A DNA stretch of 56,966 bases from Candidatus Gallacutalibacter pullicola (GTDB lineage: Bacteria; Bacillota; Clostridia; Oscillospirales; Acutalibacteraceae), in assembly GCA_018712265.1 (NCBI GenBank), contig DVHF01000153.1, forward strand, positions 1-56,966. The letters are read 5' to 3'. Both the position numbers and the translations under genes were made by a program. The stretch's first letter is position 1. Each line of letters opens with the position of its first letter. Below are positions 27,899-35,537 of the stretch, piece by piece. Below the pieces are notes generated by a model. It worked only from the letters and a program-made list of their open reading frames with translations, had not been told where the DNA came from and searched no databases.

Positions 27899-28858
27899 TC
27901 ATTCCAGATAGGTGAGCAGCAGATCGGCCTGCCCGCTGATCGCATACGCGCCCAGCCCGGCGGGCAGGAACACCGTTTCCCCTTTGCCGATGCAGTATGT
28001 CTTTCCGCCCGCGTTCAATCCCGCCTCCCCGTCAAGGCAGAGCAGGCAGTGGAAGCTGCTTTCCCCGGCGTTCAGAGATGCTTCCCCGTTTAATTCTATG
28101 TGTTCCGTCGTGAAATATTCGCAGGAGGCAAGGAGCGTGCGCACCGCACCGCCGTCCTTATGCGGCTCTCCCTTCGGACGGGAATCCGGCACGACAGGAT
28201 GCAGATCTGCCGCCTGAGAAGCCTGCTCAATATGAAGCTGGCGCGGCTTTCCGTCCGTCCCCAGACGGCCGTAATCATAGATTCGGTAAGTGACGTCGGA
28301 ATTCTGCTGGATTTCCGCCACCAGGATCCCCGCGCCGATCGCATGAACCGTCCGCGCCGGGATGAAGAACACATCACCCTTTTTCACCGGAACGGCATTG
28401 AGGGAATCCAGAAGCGTATTTTCGCGGATCTGGCGGGAAAATTCCTCCGGCGTCAATTCCTTGGAAAAACCGTAAAGAAGCTTCGCGCCCGGCTCGCAGT
28501 CCACAACGTACCACATTTCCGTTTTGCCGTACTGCCCCTCATGCTTGAGGGCGTAGTCGTTATCCGGATGCACCTGAATAGAAAGATCCCGTTTGGCGTC
28601 GATCAGCTTGATCAGGATCGGAAATTCCTCAAATTTCGCGCAGGCCGTCCCCAGCGCGGCGCGGTTTTCCGCCAGATATTCCGCAAGCGTTTTCCCGGCG
28701 TATTCCCCGCCGCGGATCACGGACGGCCCGTTCGGATGGCAGGAAAGCTCCCAGCTTTCCGCCACGCGCTCGCCGCCCTTTTTGCCAAATTCGTCCTTGA
28801 GCCGCGTCCCGCCCCAGATAGCGTCCTTACAGCTCGGATCCAGAAAAATCGGTTCCAT
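27899..28858 (-). CDS. manA: Class I mannose-6-phosphate isomerase
   Basis: This 319-residue zinc enzyme interconverts mannose-6-phosphate and fructose-6-phosphate. IWGGTRL, ELSCHPNGPS, IQVHPDNDYALKHEGQYGKTEMWYV (zinc ligands) and FIPARTVHAIGAG are the short-form type I signatures. Start MEPIFLDPS follows AGGAGGC. It lies 44 bases after the lacI-type gene and 41 before murE, so it may share a transcript with murE and murF. Confidence 0.95.
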   Translation of the reverse strand: MEPIFLDPSCKDAIWGGTRLKDEFGKKGGERVAESWELSCHPNGPSVIRGGEYAGKTLAEYLAENRAALGTACAKFEEFPILIKLIDAKRDLSIQVHPDNDYALKHEGQYGKTEMWYVVDCEPGAKLLYGFSKELTPEEFSRQIRENTLLDSLNAVPVKKGDVFFIPARTVHAIGAGILVAEIQQNSDVTYRIYDYGRLGTDGKPRQLHIEQASQAADLHPVVPDSRPKGEPHKDGGAVRTLLASCEYFTTEHIELNGEASLNAGESSFHCLLCLDGEAGLNAGGKTYCIGKGETVFLPAGLGAYAISGQADLLLTYLE

Positions 28859-28902
28859 AAAAAAGCCTCCTAACAGCAACGGTTTCCGTGATCAAGGAAC
28901 CG

Positions 28903-29925
28903 TCACAGATTTTCTTCAATTTTGATTTCGCTTTTCATAAAAAAGCTGTCATGTTCCGGCTTTTTTCCGCTCACCAGATAATCATAGGCCAGATGAACAG
29001 CCTTATTCCCCTGTGTAAACGGCTGCTGGCAGATGATGGCTTTCACCATGCCCGCCCGCAGCAGCTGCTCGGAGGACGGCGTTTTATCGAAGCACACGAT
29101 CGCCATATTGCTCTGCGGCCGGAAATTCCGCACGGCGCGGCAGACTCCCATCACGCCGGCGGCCACAATGAAGATGGTATCGATTTCCGGGTGGATGCGC
29201 AGCATCTTTCCGGTCATTTCAAACGCCTGATCGTCATCGTCGTTCGTCTCCTGGATATCCGCCACCCGGATCCCCGGATATTTCCGGCGGATAACGTTGC
29301 GGAACCCGGCAATGCGCTGGTTATGCCCCAGCACCTTGACTGATCCCGTCACAATCCCGACGTTTGCTTTCCCGCCGGTCAGCAGGCCGAGCATCCCGCC
29401 TGCCGTCTCCCCGCCGCGTATGTAATCGCTGCCGACATAGCACAGCCGCCTGGTATTTTCAATATCGGTGTTCACGGTGATCACACAGACGCCGCTTTCC
29501 GTCAGAGCGTCGATTTCGGCGGCCACCTGCGGATCGTTGATGGGATTCACAATCAGCGCATGGACGCCGCGCCCCACCTCGCGGATCATCCGGCACTGCT
29601 GGGAAACGTCATAGCCTTTCATCGTGTGGACGCTTACCCGCACGCCGTAGTCGGCAAGCTCGCGTCCCGCCTGCCGGATCCCGGAGAGGACATCGTCAAA
29701 AAAAGCGTTTCCTTTCGCCACCAGCGCGACGCCGATTACCAGATCGCGTTTCCGCGCGGCAAGCGCCTTGCCTGCCATATTCGGCGTATAGCCAAGCCGA
29801 TCGGCCACCTCGCGCACCTTCTGCTCCGTTTCGGGCTTTACCTTGCCCCGATTATTCAGGACACGGTCCACTGTCCCGCGGGACACCCCGCAAAGTTCTG
29901 AGATCTGCTTAATTGTGACAGACAT
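28903..29925 (-). CDS. LacI family transcriptional regulator
   Basis: This 340-residue repressor has an N-terminal LacI helix-turn-helix (TIKQISELCGVSRGTVDRVLN, residues 3-23) and a periplasmic-binding-protein-like sugar domain. The form TVDRVLNNRGKV and the domain with NTDIENTRRLCYVGSDY resemble regulators of the rhizopine/ribose-binding type. It probably responds to a sugar and may control manA downstream. Its own promoter overlaps a perfect palindrome, suggesting self-regulation. The effector is unknown. Confidence 0.92.
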   Translation of the reverse strand: MSVTIKQISELCGVSRGTVDRVLNNRGKVKPETEQKVREVADRLGYTPNMAGKALAARKRDLVIGVALVAKGNAFFDDVLSGIRQAGRELADYGVRVSVHTMKGYDVSQQCRMIREVGRGVHALIVNPINDPQVAAEIDALTESGVCVITVNTDIENTRRLCYVGSDYIRGGETAGGMLGLLTGGKANVGIVTGSVKVLGHNQRIAGFRNVIRRKYPGIRVADIQETNDDDDQAFEMTGKMLRIHPEIDTIFIVAAGVMGVCRAVRNFRPQSNMAIVCFDKTPSSEQLLRAGMVKAIICQQPFTQGNKAVHLAYDYLVSGKKPEHDSFFMKSEIKIEENL

Positions 29926-29949
29926 ATTATCCCCTTCCCCGGAGCATTC

Positions 29950-29969
29950 GGAAAACAGATACGTTTTCC
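29950..29969. promoter_or_regulatory. Palindromic operator candidate of the lacI-type gene
   Basis: GGAAAAC and GTTTTCC are perfect inverted repeats separated by six bases. The site lies 13-32 bases downstream of the -10 box, where a bound repressor would block transcription. Confidence 0.6.
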
Positions 29970-29981
29970 AGTCCTCGCTTT

Positions 29982-30010
29982 ATTGTACTATATTGGACGA
30001 GCTTTTTCAA
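29982..30010 (-). promoter_or_regulatory. Sigma-A promoter of the lacI-type gene
   Basis: TTGAAA (30005-30010) and TACAAT (29982-29987) with exactly 17 bases between, on the minus strand. Confidence 0.8.
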
Positions 30011-30186
30011 GAAAGCAATCGCCTTGTTTGCAAATTCCCCCGAAGGAGCTGCCCCTCCTCCAAACAACTTAAAAGATCGGATTTCCCCGCTTTTTCCGTC
30101 AGCCGGCGCATATATTGGAACAGTACGGTGCGGATCGCGTATATTTGACACCCGCGCCGCACACCCTATCGCCGAGGTGATGATTC

Positions 30187-30348
30187 ATGGCACTTTCTCT
30201 GGAAGATCTGTTGGATCAGGACTCCGTCATTGAGCAATACTTTTTATCGCTCCCGGAAACCGTTCAGCGGGAGGCTGCGGCACATTCTGAGGAAATCCAT
30301 TCCGAGGCTGACTTCCGCTCCTTTCTCCAAAGCCTGCATCTGGGATAA
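30187..30348 (+). CDS. Small protein of unknown function, 53 residues
   Basis: A short frame starts at ATG after a strong ribosome site (GAGGTGATGATTC). It encodes an acidic, helical-looking protein: MALSLEDLLDQD, then YFLSLPETVQREAAAHSEEI and FRSFLQSLHLG. The pattern (hydrophobic DLL, SLPxxVQ, I-x-SxxxFRxFL) looks like a small conserved domain rather than noise. I do not recognise a family with certainty. It is divergent from the lacI-type gene. No clear sigma-A promoter is seen. Confidence 0.65.
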   Translation: MALSLEDLLDQDSVIEQYFLSLPETVQREAAAHSEEIHSEADFRSFLQSLHLG

Positions 30349-30402
30349 CCCGTCCGCAGCGGACAAATTCGCACTGCGGTTCTTCCGGCCGCAGTCCCCT
30401 TC

Positions 30403-30431
30403 TTGACAAACGCGGACAGTTTTTTTACAAT
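30403..30431 (+). promoter_or_regulatory. Consensus sigma-A promoter
   Basis: TTGACA (30403-30408) and TACAAT (30426-30431) are separated by 17 bases, 29 bases before the next start codon. This is the best match to consensus in the window. Confidence 0.85.
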
Positions 30432-30459
30432 GGAACCAGATTCAAAAAGGGGTGGTTTC

Positions 30460-30759
30460 ATGGAACAGTCCGATTGGAGTTTTCCGCGGATAGACTACTA
30501 TGTCAACGAGGGGATACATACCGGTTCCCGCCTTTTGACGGAAAAACGGGATTACACAAAAGAAATGCGCTACCGTATTTTCAAGAAAGACGATCATCTT
30601 CATGTGTTTATCTGGCGGGGGCCGTACAGCTTTGAAAAAAGCGAAATGCTTCTTCAAAACGAGTTCCCGCTCGACAGCGACGGCGTACAGGCCGCCCACG
30701 ACTGGGTGATCGCCCAGTACCATGAACTCTCTCAATCCGCTCAAGTCCAACCAGACTAA
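30460..30759 (+). CDS. Protein of unknown function, 99 residues
   Basis: This small cytoplasmic protein starts MEQSDWSFPRIDYYVNEGIH after AGGGGTGG. It has a charged middle (KEMRYRIFKKDDHLHVFIWRGPYSFEKSE) that looks like a beta-hairpin domain and a C-terminal helix (DGVQAAHDWVIAQYHEL). I do not recognise the family. It has a near-consensus promoter, so it is probably well expressed. Its stop TAA lies in a perfect family A palindrome (CCAGACTAAGTCTGG). Confidence 0.75.
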   Translation: MEQSDWSFPRIDYYVNEGIHTGSRLLTEKRDYTKEMRYRIFKKDDHLHVFIWRGPYSFEKSEMLLQNEFPLDSDGVQAAHDWVIAQYHELSQSAQVQPD

Positions 30760-31060
30760 GTCTGGACGTAATACGCGGAGCGCTCCCTCCGGTCGCTGAA
30801 ATTTCGATAACCTTTAATACTTTGTCGCGGCGGCAGGCTGGTCAGGAATATTATTTTTTTATTATGAGGCTATAAACGCGGGCATTTCGGCCCAATCGTG
30901 CGCCCAGCCGGGCGACCGGAGGGAGCGGGCGCGATCTGCTCACCGCAGGTGTGGTATCATGTCCGCAGAGTACCATAAACGCGGGCGTATCAGTTCGATC
31001 ATACCGCCAAGCTAAGCGGAGGCACGACGCCTGCGCGATCTGCTCACCGCAGGTGTGCTG
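30751..31060. repeat. Family A repeat between convergent genes
   Basis: It begins with CCAGACTAAGTCTGG (30751-30765), which contains the stop of the upstream gene. It continues with the arm carrying CTCCCTCCGGTCGCTGAAAT and TTTGTCGCGGCGGCAGGCTG, then two units in reverse orientation. CACCGCAGGT in these units recurs 104 bases apart (30941 and 31045). It ends inside the DUF2461 gene, supplying that gene's stop codon too. Confidence 0.82.
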
Positions 31061-31715
31061 CGGCAAGAAGGAATTTGTAGATGGGCGCAAAGCGCCGGAA
31101 TTCTTCCGCAAGAAAATCGGCGAAACTGTCGGAAAACAGCAGGTCAAAATCTACGCTTTCCGCATTGACGCAGATCTTCCTGCGCTCCAGCCAGTTCCGC
31201 TGGCTCTCCGGCTTATCCGGGTACCGCGGCCGTTTATAGCAGTCGCCCGTCACCCGGAAACGCTGCTGGCTTTCCAGAGCCTTCTGCGCTTGCTGGAACT
31301 CTTCCCCGTTTTCCAAAACCAGCCTGCGCAGCGCCTCCATATACCGCGGCGACGCGTCGTAGAAGCCGCTGCCGTACTCAAAGCCGTCCGGCCCGAAATC
31401 CAGATACAGGCCGGGCACCTCTGTCCCGTACATGGGACCGCGCTTGAAAATAATCCACATATTTTCCCGATACAGCGATTTATCCTTGGAGAACCGCGTA
31501 TCACGCCGGATGCGGCTGATCGTCTTGCCGACGCCGGGATCGACCGTCAGCTGCGGATCGATTTCCAGCATCGTGGGACCGAGCCGTCCGACCAGCTGCT
31601 GGAGCGGCTCGAGGACGGTTTCCCGGTATATCTGGCGGTGCTCGTCAAACCACGCCTTGCTGTCGCGCAGGCGGTTTTCCATCAGGAAATCGATTGTCTT
31701 TTTTGAAAGCGCCAT
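31044..31715 (-). CDS. DUF2461 family protein
   Basis: This 223-residue protein matches the DUF2461 family: FLMENRLRDSKAWFDEHRQIY near the start, RIRRDTRFSKDKSLYRENMW and GLYLDFGPDGFEYGSGFY. The function of the family is not known. Start MALSKK at 31715 was chosen because GATGAGG precedes it; the upstream extension lacks family similarity. The last codons and the stop (CACCTGCGGTGA) are part of a family A repeat, so the C-terminal HLR is repeat-encoded. Confidence 0.85.
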   Translation of the reverse strand: MALSKKTIDFLMENRLRDSKAWFDEHRQIYRETVLEPLQQLVGRLGPTMLEIDPQLTVDPGVGKTISRIRRDTRFSKDKSLYRENMWIIFKRGPMYGTEVPGLYLDFGPDGFEYGSGFYDASPRYMEALRRLVLENGEEFQQAQKALESQQRFRVTGDCYKRPRYPDKPESQRNWLERRKICVNAESVDFDLLFSDSFADFLAEEFRRFAPIYKFLLAAAHLR

Positions 31716-31750
31716 AGCCTCATCCCCTGTGCCCGGCCAAAACGGCCGGG

Positions 31751-32590
31751 TCAATTTTTGTTATATCCAAATTCGATGGATCGCAGCGTTCCCTTCCACC
31801 ATATCTCGCGTTTCAGGATATAACCGTCGTCCATCCTTGCATTATAATTTTCTAAAATAGAATATTGGAAATTCTCCTGAATGTACTCGAATCCGTTTTG
31901 GCGGACGAGTTCCTGCAATTCTACATTCCCGCCGTGGCCGTTGACTGCGTATTCCGACCATCGCTGAAGCAGCATCCCGGTCTGCGCCGTCGCGGAACCC
32001 ACATATAGTTTTCCGGTTTTGTTGTCTGTAAGCAGATAGACGGCCTTTTGATTTTGCAGCTCCGCTATCCAGCCCGGGAGACGGCGTTCCACAATGTTTT
32101 TCAGCTGCCGGTACGACAGCCTGACATTTTCATAGCCGGGAAAATCATCGCCAGTGAACCGATCGTTCAGAATTTCCAGCACTTCCAGATCGTCCGCCAC
32201 CGCTTTGAAGTCCCGTACCATCGTGCGGGTTTCGTTATGATATTTCACCAGGATCCTGCCGAAATATTTCCGGTATTCTTCCACCTCGCTGGCTTCGTAC
32301 CCGATCCCGCCTGTCTCCGGATCGACTTCGAGTTCCCGGGTGATTTTTTTGATGGTCGTCAGCAACCAGGTATCCCATGATACTTTCAGAAAGCAGACGG
32401 CGATCTGTCCTGTGCGGAAGTAACCTCTTTTCTTCCGCCACAGAAGCCATTCCACATTGACCTTGTCGGGATCCTCCTTGTACAGATCCATCGGATCGTG
32501 GTAACCGTTGTAGATGTTGAATTTTACCCGCACATTGGGCAGATCTGTCGGGGGGATTTTCAGAATATCGTTGAGCCATATTTTTTCCAT
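31751..32590 (-). CDS. GIY-YIG nuclease family protein
   Basis: This 279-residue protein has an unassigned N-terminal part of about 180 residues with several Trp and Lys-rich stretches (WLLWRKKRGYFRTGQ). A C-terminal GIY-YIG nuclease domain follows: AVYLLTDNKTGKLYVGSA, RWSEYAVNGHGGN, and the catalytic Glu in KREIWWKGTL. Such proteins are often linked to mobile or defence DNA, but no partner is seen here. It starts at ATG after AGGAGAAGCGC and lies 35 bases before the DUF2461 gene. Target is unknown. Confidence 0.8.
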   Translation of the reverse strand: MEKIWLNDILKIPPTDLPNVRVKFNIYNGYHDPMDLYKEDPDKVNVEWLLWRKKRGYFRTGQIAVCFLKVSWDTWLLTTIKKITRELEVDPETGGIGYEASEVEEYRKYFGRILVKYHNETRTMVRDFKAVADDLEVLEILNDRFTGDDFPGYENVRLSYRQLKNIVERRLPGWIAELQNQKAVYLLTDNKTGKLYVGSATAQTGMLLQRWSEYAVNGHGGNVELQELVRQNGFEYIQENFQYSILENYNARMDDGYILKREIWWKGTLRSIEFGYNKN

Positions 32591-32623
32591 GCGCTTCTCC
32601 TGTACCGGAAAATTGGCAAAGAT

Positions 32624-33205
32624 TCAGCAGAGGGTTTCCAGCTCCTGATTGACCCGCTCCTCGCAGGAACGCATGGCGAGAATCACCTTTTCAAACAGCG
32701 TGTCGAGCTCCCAGCCGAGCATTTCCGCGCCCTGACGGATCACATCGCGCGAACAGCCTGCCGCGAACTTCTTGTCCTTGAATTTCTTTTTCAGGCTGGA
32801 AACCTCCATATCCATCACGCTGTGGGAGGGGCGCATCTTTGCCGCCGCCCCAATCAGTCCTGTCAGCTCGTCTGCGGCAAACAGGAATTTTTCCATCTCG
32901 CACGACGGTTCCACATCGCTGGCAAGCCCGTATCCGTGGCTGCACACCGCGTGGACAAGCTCCGGTTCCGCGCTGATCTCCGTGAGAAGCTCCGGCGCTT
33001 TCTTGCAGTGCTCCTCCGGGTACTTTTCAAAATCCACGTCGTGCAGAAGTCCGGCAAGTCCCCAGAAATCCGCATCCTCGCCGATTTCCCCTGCGTACCA
33101 GCGCATAACGCCCTCCACTGTCAGGCCGTGCAGCAGGTGGAACGGTTCCTGATTATATTTTTTCAGGAGCGCGATCGCGTCCTCCCTTTTTATCTGTGTT
33201 TTCAT
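32624..33205 (-). CDS. HD domain protein
   Basis: This 193-residue protein has the HD-phosphohydrolase pattern: LLHGLTVEGVMRW, then GLLHDVDFEKYPEEH (His55, Asp56), CSHGYG and ADELTGLIGAA. Such short HD proteins are common in clostridia and of unknown substrate. Start MKTQIKR at 33205 follows AAGGATACC. It lies 33 bases before the GIY-YIG gene and may share its transcript. Confidence 0.85.
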   Translation of the reverse strand: MKTQIKREDAIALLKKYNQEPFHLLHGLTVEGVMRWYAGEIGEDADFWGLAGLLHDVDFEKYPEEHCKKAPELLTEISAEPELVHAVCSHGYGLASDVEPSCEMEKFLFAADELTGLIGAAAKMRPSHSVMDMEVSSLKKKFKDKKFAAGCSRDVIRQGAEMLGWELDTLFEKVILAMRSCEERVNQELETLC

Positions 33206-33314
33206 AGAGGTATCCTTCTTTCTGTCAATTTTTGTCCATATAAGCAGCGATGGCTTTTGAAAGCTATCCATTTTATTTTACCTCATTTTTACCAGAAAGA
33301 AAAGACCCTCAGGG

Positions 33315-33349
33315 CGTAAAAATGCCGCTCTGGAAAATTCCAGAGCGGC
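33315..33349 (-). terminator. fucI terminator
   Basis: GCCGCTCTGG (33324-33333) and CCAGAGCGGC (33340-33349) form a perfect 10-base stem with a six-base AT loop, followed on the minus strand by ATTTTTAC. Confidence 0.85.
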
Positions 33350-33350
33350 A

Positions 33351-33398
33351 CAAGGCTAAGCCTTGATGTAATTCGCGCCGCGGCAGGCTTAGCCTGCC
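33351..33398. repeat. Pair of family A palindromes after fucI
   Basis: CAAGGCTAAGCCTTG (33351-33365) and GGCAGGCTTAGCCTGCC (33382-33398) are perfect odd-length palindromes. The second ends one base from the fucI stop codon TAA. Their arms differ but remain fully paired. Confidence 0.8.
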
Positions 33399-35207
33399 TT
33401 AGCGGCGGCGCAGGTTGCCGTAGAGCGGGCCGTAATTCTGGCAGGCGCGGAAATCCTGGCCCTCTTTGTCCATACCGAACGCGTTCCACGCGGCCGGACG
33501 GAAGATCTTTTCTTCCGGAACATTGTGCATACATACCGGGATGCGCAGGATGGAGCACAGCGTGATGATATCAGCGCCAATGTGTCCATAGCTGATTGCG
33601 CCGTGGTTCGCGCCCCAGTTGTTCATTACGTCATATGCGCTCGCAAACGCACCCTTTCCGGTCAGACGTGGTGCAAACCAGGTGCACGGCCAGGTGTAGT
33701 CTGTGCGCTTCCAAATCTTATCGGAAACCTCGTCCGGCAGCGCGACGGTCCAGCCCTCTGCCAGCTGCATCACCGGGCCGATCCCCTCCACGAGATTCAG
33801 GCGCATCATAGTGCAGGGCATCTCTCTCCTTGTCAGGAAGCGGGAGGAATATCCGCCGCCGCGGAAGTAGCCAAGATCGGCTTCGTTCCATGTGGTCGCA
33901 TCCAGGCACGCCTTGATATCGCCCTCTGTCATCTCCCAGAACGGCTTGATGCAGGCATTCCCGTCAGCGCCGTCCACTTCGCCGCACGCATCCAGGCAGG
34001 CCGCGCCGGAGTTGATCAGATGGATGAAGCCCTTAGCTTCCTTTGCCTTGCCCTCCAGCTCATAGCCGGTCGCTTTCTTGACGGCCTCGGGGCTCCAGTA
34101 AGTACGCACATCCGCGAAAATCTGGGCGCGCCCTGTCAGCAATTTACCGAACAGCATCGACACGCCGTTGAGCGTATCGTTTTCCGTCGCCATGATGTAC
34201 GGCTCACGCGCGCCGTCCCAGTCAAAGGAGGAATTCATCAGGGATTCCGCAAAATCCGCGTTGGGATAGAAGTCCGTCCACTGGCGCTGACCCTGGAAGC
34301 CGCCGGCAATCGCGTTGTGGCCAACCATTTCTTCCTCGCAGCCCTCCGGCAGGTTCGGGTTGCCGCAGTACAGATCCTTGAGGATGCACATCATCTTTAC
34401 GACAAATTCCCAATCCTGGTCCTTCTGCTCACGGGACTTCTGGAACTGCTCCGGGTTCTTATCGAAGCCCTCTTTGCAGTACTTTTTCGTCCACTCCATC
34501 GCCTTTTCAAATTCTTTCTGATCGTAGATCCCTTTCTCCATGCGGCGGATGATCTCGACCTCGTCGATGGATTCGACGCGCATCCCGAGGTACTCCTCAA
34601 AGAAGCGGGGATCCATGATGGAGCCGCCGATTCCCATGGTGACGGAACCGACCTGCAGATACGACTTGCCGCGCATGGACGCCGCCGCTACAGCCGCCCG
34701 GCCGAACCGGAGCAGCTTTTCGCGCACATCCGCCGGGATTTCGGTATCGTCGGCGTTCTGCACGTCATGGCCGTAGATGCCGAATGCCGGGAGACCCTTC
34801 TGCGCGTGTGTAGCGAGGACGCTCGCAAGATAGACCGCGCCGGGACGCTCTGTGCCGTTGAAGCCCCACACACCCTTGATGGTGGACGGATCCATATCCA
34901 TTGTCTCAGCGCCGTAGCACCAGCACGGTGTAACTGTCAGCGTGATGTCCACGCCGCATTTTTTGAACTTTTCGGCACAAGCCGCCGCCTCTCCGACGCC
35001 GCCGATGGTGGTGTCGGAAATGACTACCTCGACCGGCTCGCCGTTGGAATAAAACAGGTTCTCACGGAAAAGCTTTTCCGCGGCCTTTGCCATTCCCATG
35101 GTCTGATCCTCCAGCGATTCGCGTACCTTCAGCACGCCGCGCCGTCCGTCAATCACGGGCCGGATGCCAATCACCGGATATCCGCCTGTACGTCTTTCCT
35201 GTTTCAT
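33399..35207 (-). CDS. fucI: L-fucose isomerase
   Basis: This 602-residue manganese enzyme converts L-fucose to L-fuculose in the cytoplasm. It aligns along its length with Escherichia coli Fuc[101 protein letters not shown] and [11 protein letters not shown]. Start MKQERRT follows AGGAGGAGTTAAG. No fuculokinase or aldolase is nearby. The divergent AraC-type gene is the likely regulator. The leader of about 250 bases contains a MITE-like element. Confidence 0.97.
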   Translation of the reverse strand: MKQERRTGGYPVIGIRPVIDGRRGVLKVRESLEDQTMGMAKAAEKLFRENLFYSNGEPVEVVISDTTIGGVGEAAACAEKFKKCGVDITLTVTPCWCYGAETMDMDPSTIKGVWGFNGTERPGAVYLASVLATHAQKGLPAFGIYGHDVQNADDTEIPADVREKLLRFGRAAVAAASMRGKSYLQVGSVTMGIGGSIMDPRFFEEYLGMRVESIDEVEIIRRMEKGIYDQKEFEKAMEWTKKYCKEGFDKNPEQFQKSREQKDQDWEFVVKMMCILKDLYCGNPNLPEGCEEEMVGHNAIAGGFQGQRQWTDFYPNADFAESLMNSSFDWDGAREPYIMATENDTLNGVSMLFGKLLTGRAQIFADVRTYWSPEAVKKATGYELEGKAKEAKGFIHLINSGAACLDACGEVDGADGNACIKPFWEMTEGDIKACLDATTWNEADLGYFRGGGYSSRFLTRREMPCTMMRLNLVEGIGPVMQLAEGWTVALPDEVSDKIWKRTDYTWPCTWFAPRLTGKGAFASAYDVMNNWGANHGAISYGHIGADIITLCSILRIPVCMHNVPEEKIFRPAAWNAFGMDKEGQDFRACQNYGPLYGNLRRR

Positions 35208-35238
35208 CTTAACTCCTCCTGTTCTCATTGTGTTTAAG

Positions 35239-35433
35239 CAGGGATTAGGGGTGCCCTTAGGGTGTATCTGCAAAGTCAAAAGTGCTGGAAAATTCGCTGA
35301 AAAGCGATGGATGCAAGGCGCGAATCCGCCGCAATACTTTCGTATTGCAAGGGTGAGCAACGACGCAGACGGCGTTTTTCAGTAGAATTTAACAGTATTG
35401 AGGACTTTGTCAGATACACCCTAATAATCCCTG
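35239..35433. mobile_element. MITE-like element in the fucI leader
   Basis: Terminal inverted repeats TTAGGGTGTATCTGCAAAGT (35257-35276) and the matching end at 35403-35424 agree except for one inserted base. Outer CAGGGATTA (35239-35247) and TAATCCCTG (35425-35433) extend the pairing. There is no open frame inside. Degenerate relatives lie near 41588 and 51770. It occupies most of the gap between fucI and araC. Confidence 0.75.
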
Positions 35434-35461
35434 TGGAATTTTTCTTATTACTTGTAAGTTT

Positions 35462-35490
35462 ATCATATATTTATGAGAAATACTTGCCAA
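35462..35490 (-). promoter_or_regulatory. Sigma-A-type promoter for fucI
   Basis: TTGGCA (35485-35490) and TATGAT (35462-35467) are 17 bases apart on the minus strand. The -35 box overlaps that of the divergent araC-type gene by five bases. Confidence 0.7.
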
Positions 35491-35513
35491 AACACCCGCG
35501 AAAATAGTATAAT
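35484..35513 (+). promoter_or_regulatory. Sigma-A-type promoter for the araC-type gene
   Basis: TTGCCA (35484-35489) and TATAAT (35508-35513) are 18 bases apart, 25 bases before the start codon. Confidence 0.75.
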
Positions 35514-35537
35514 ATTCACATGAGAGGAGGAACCGCC

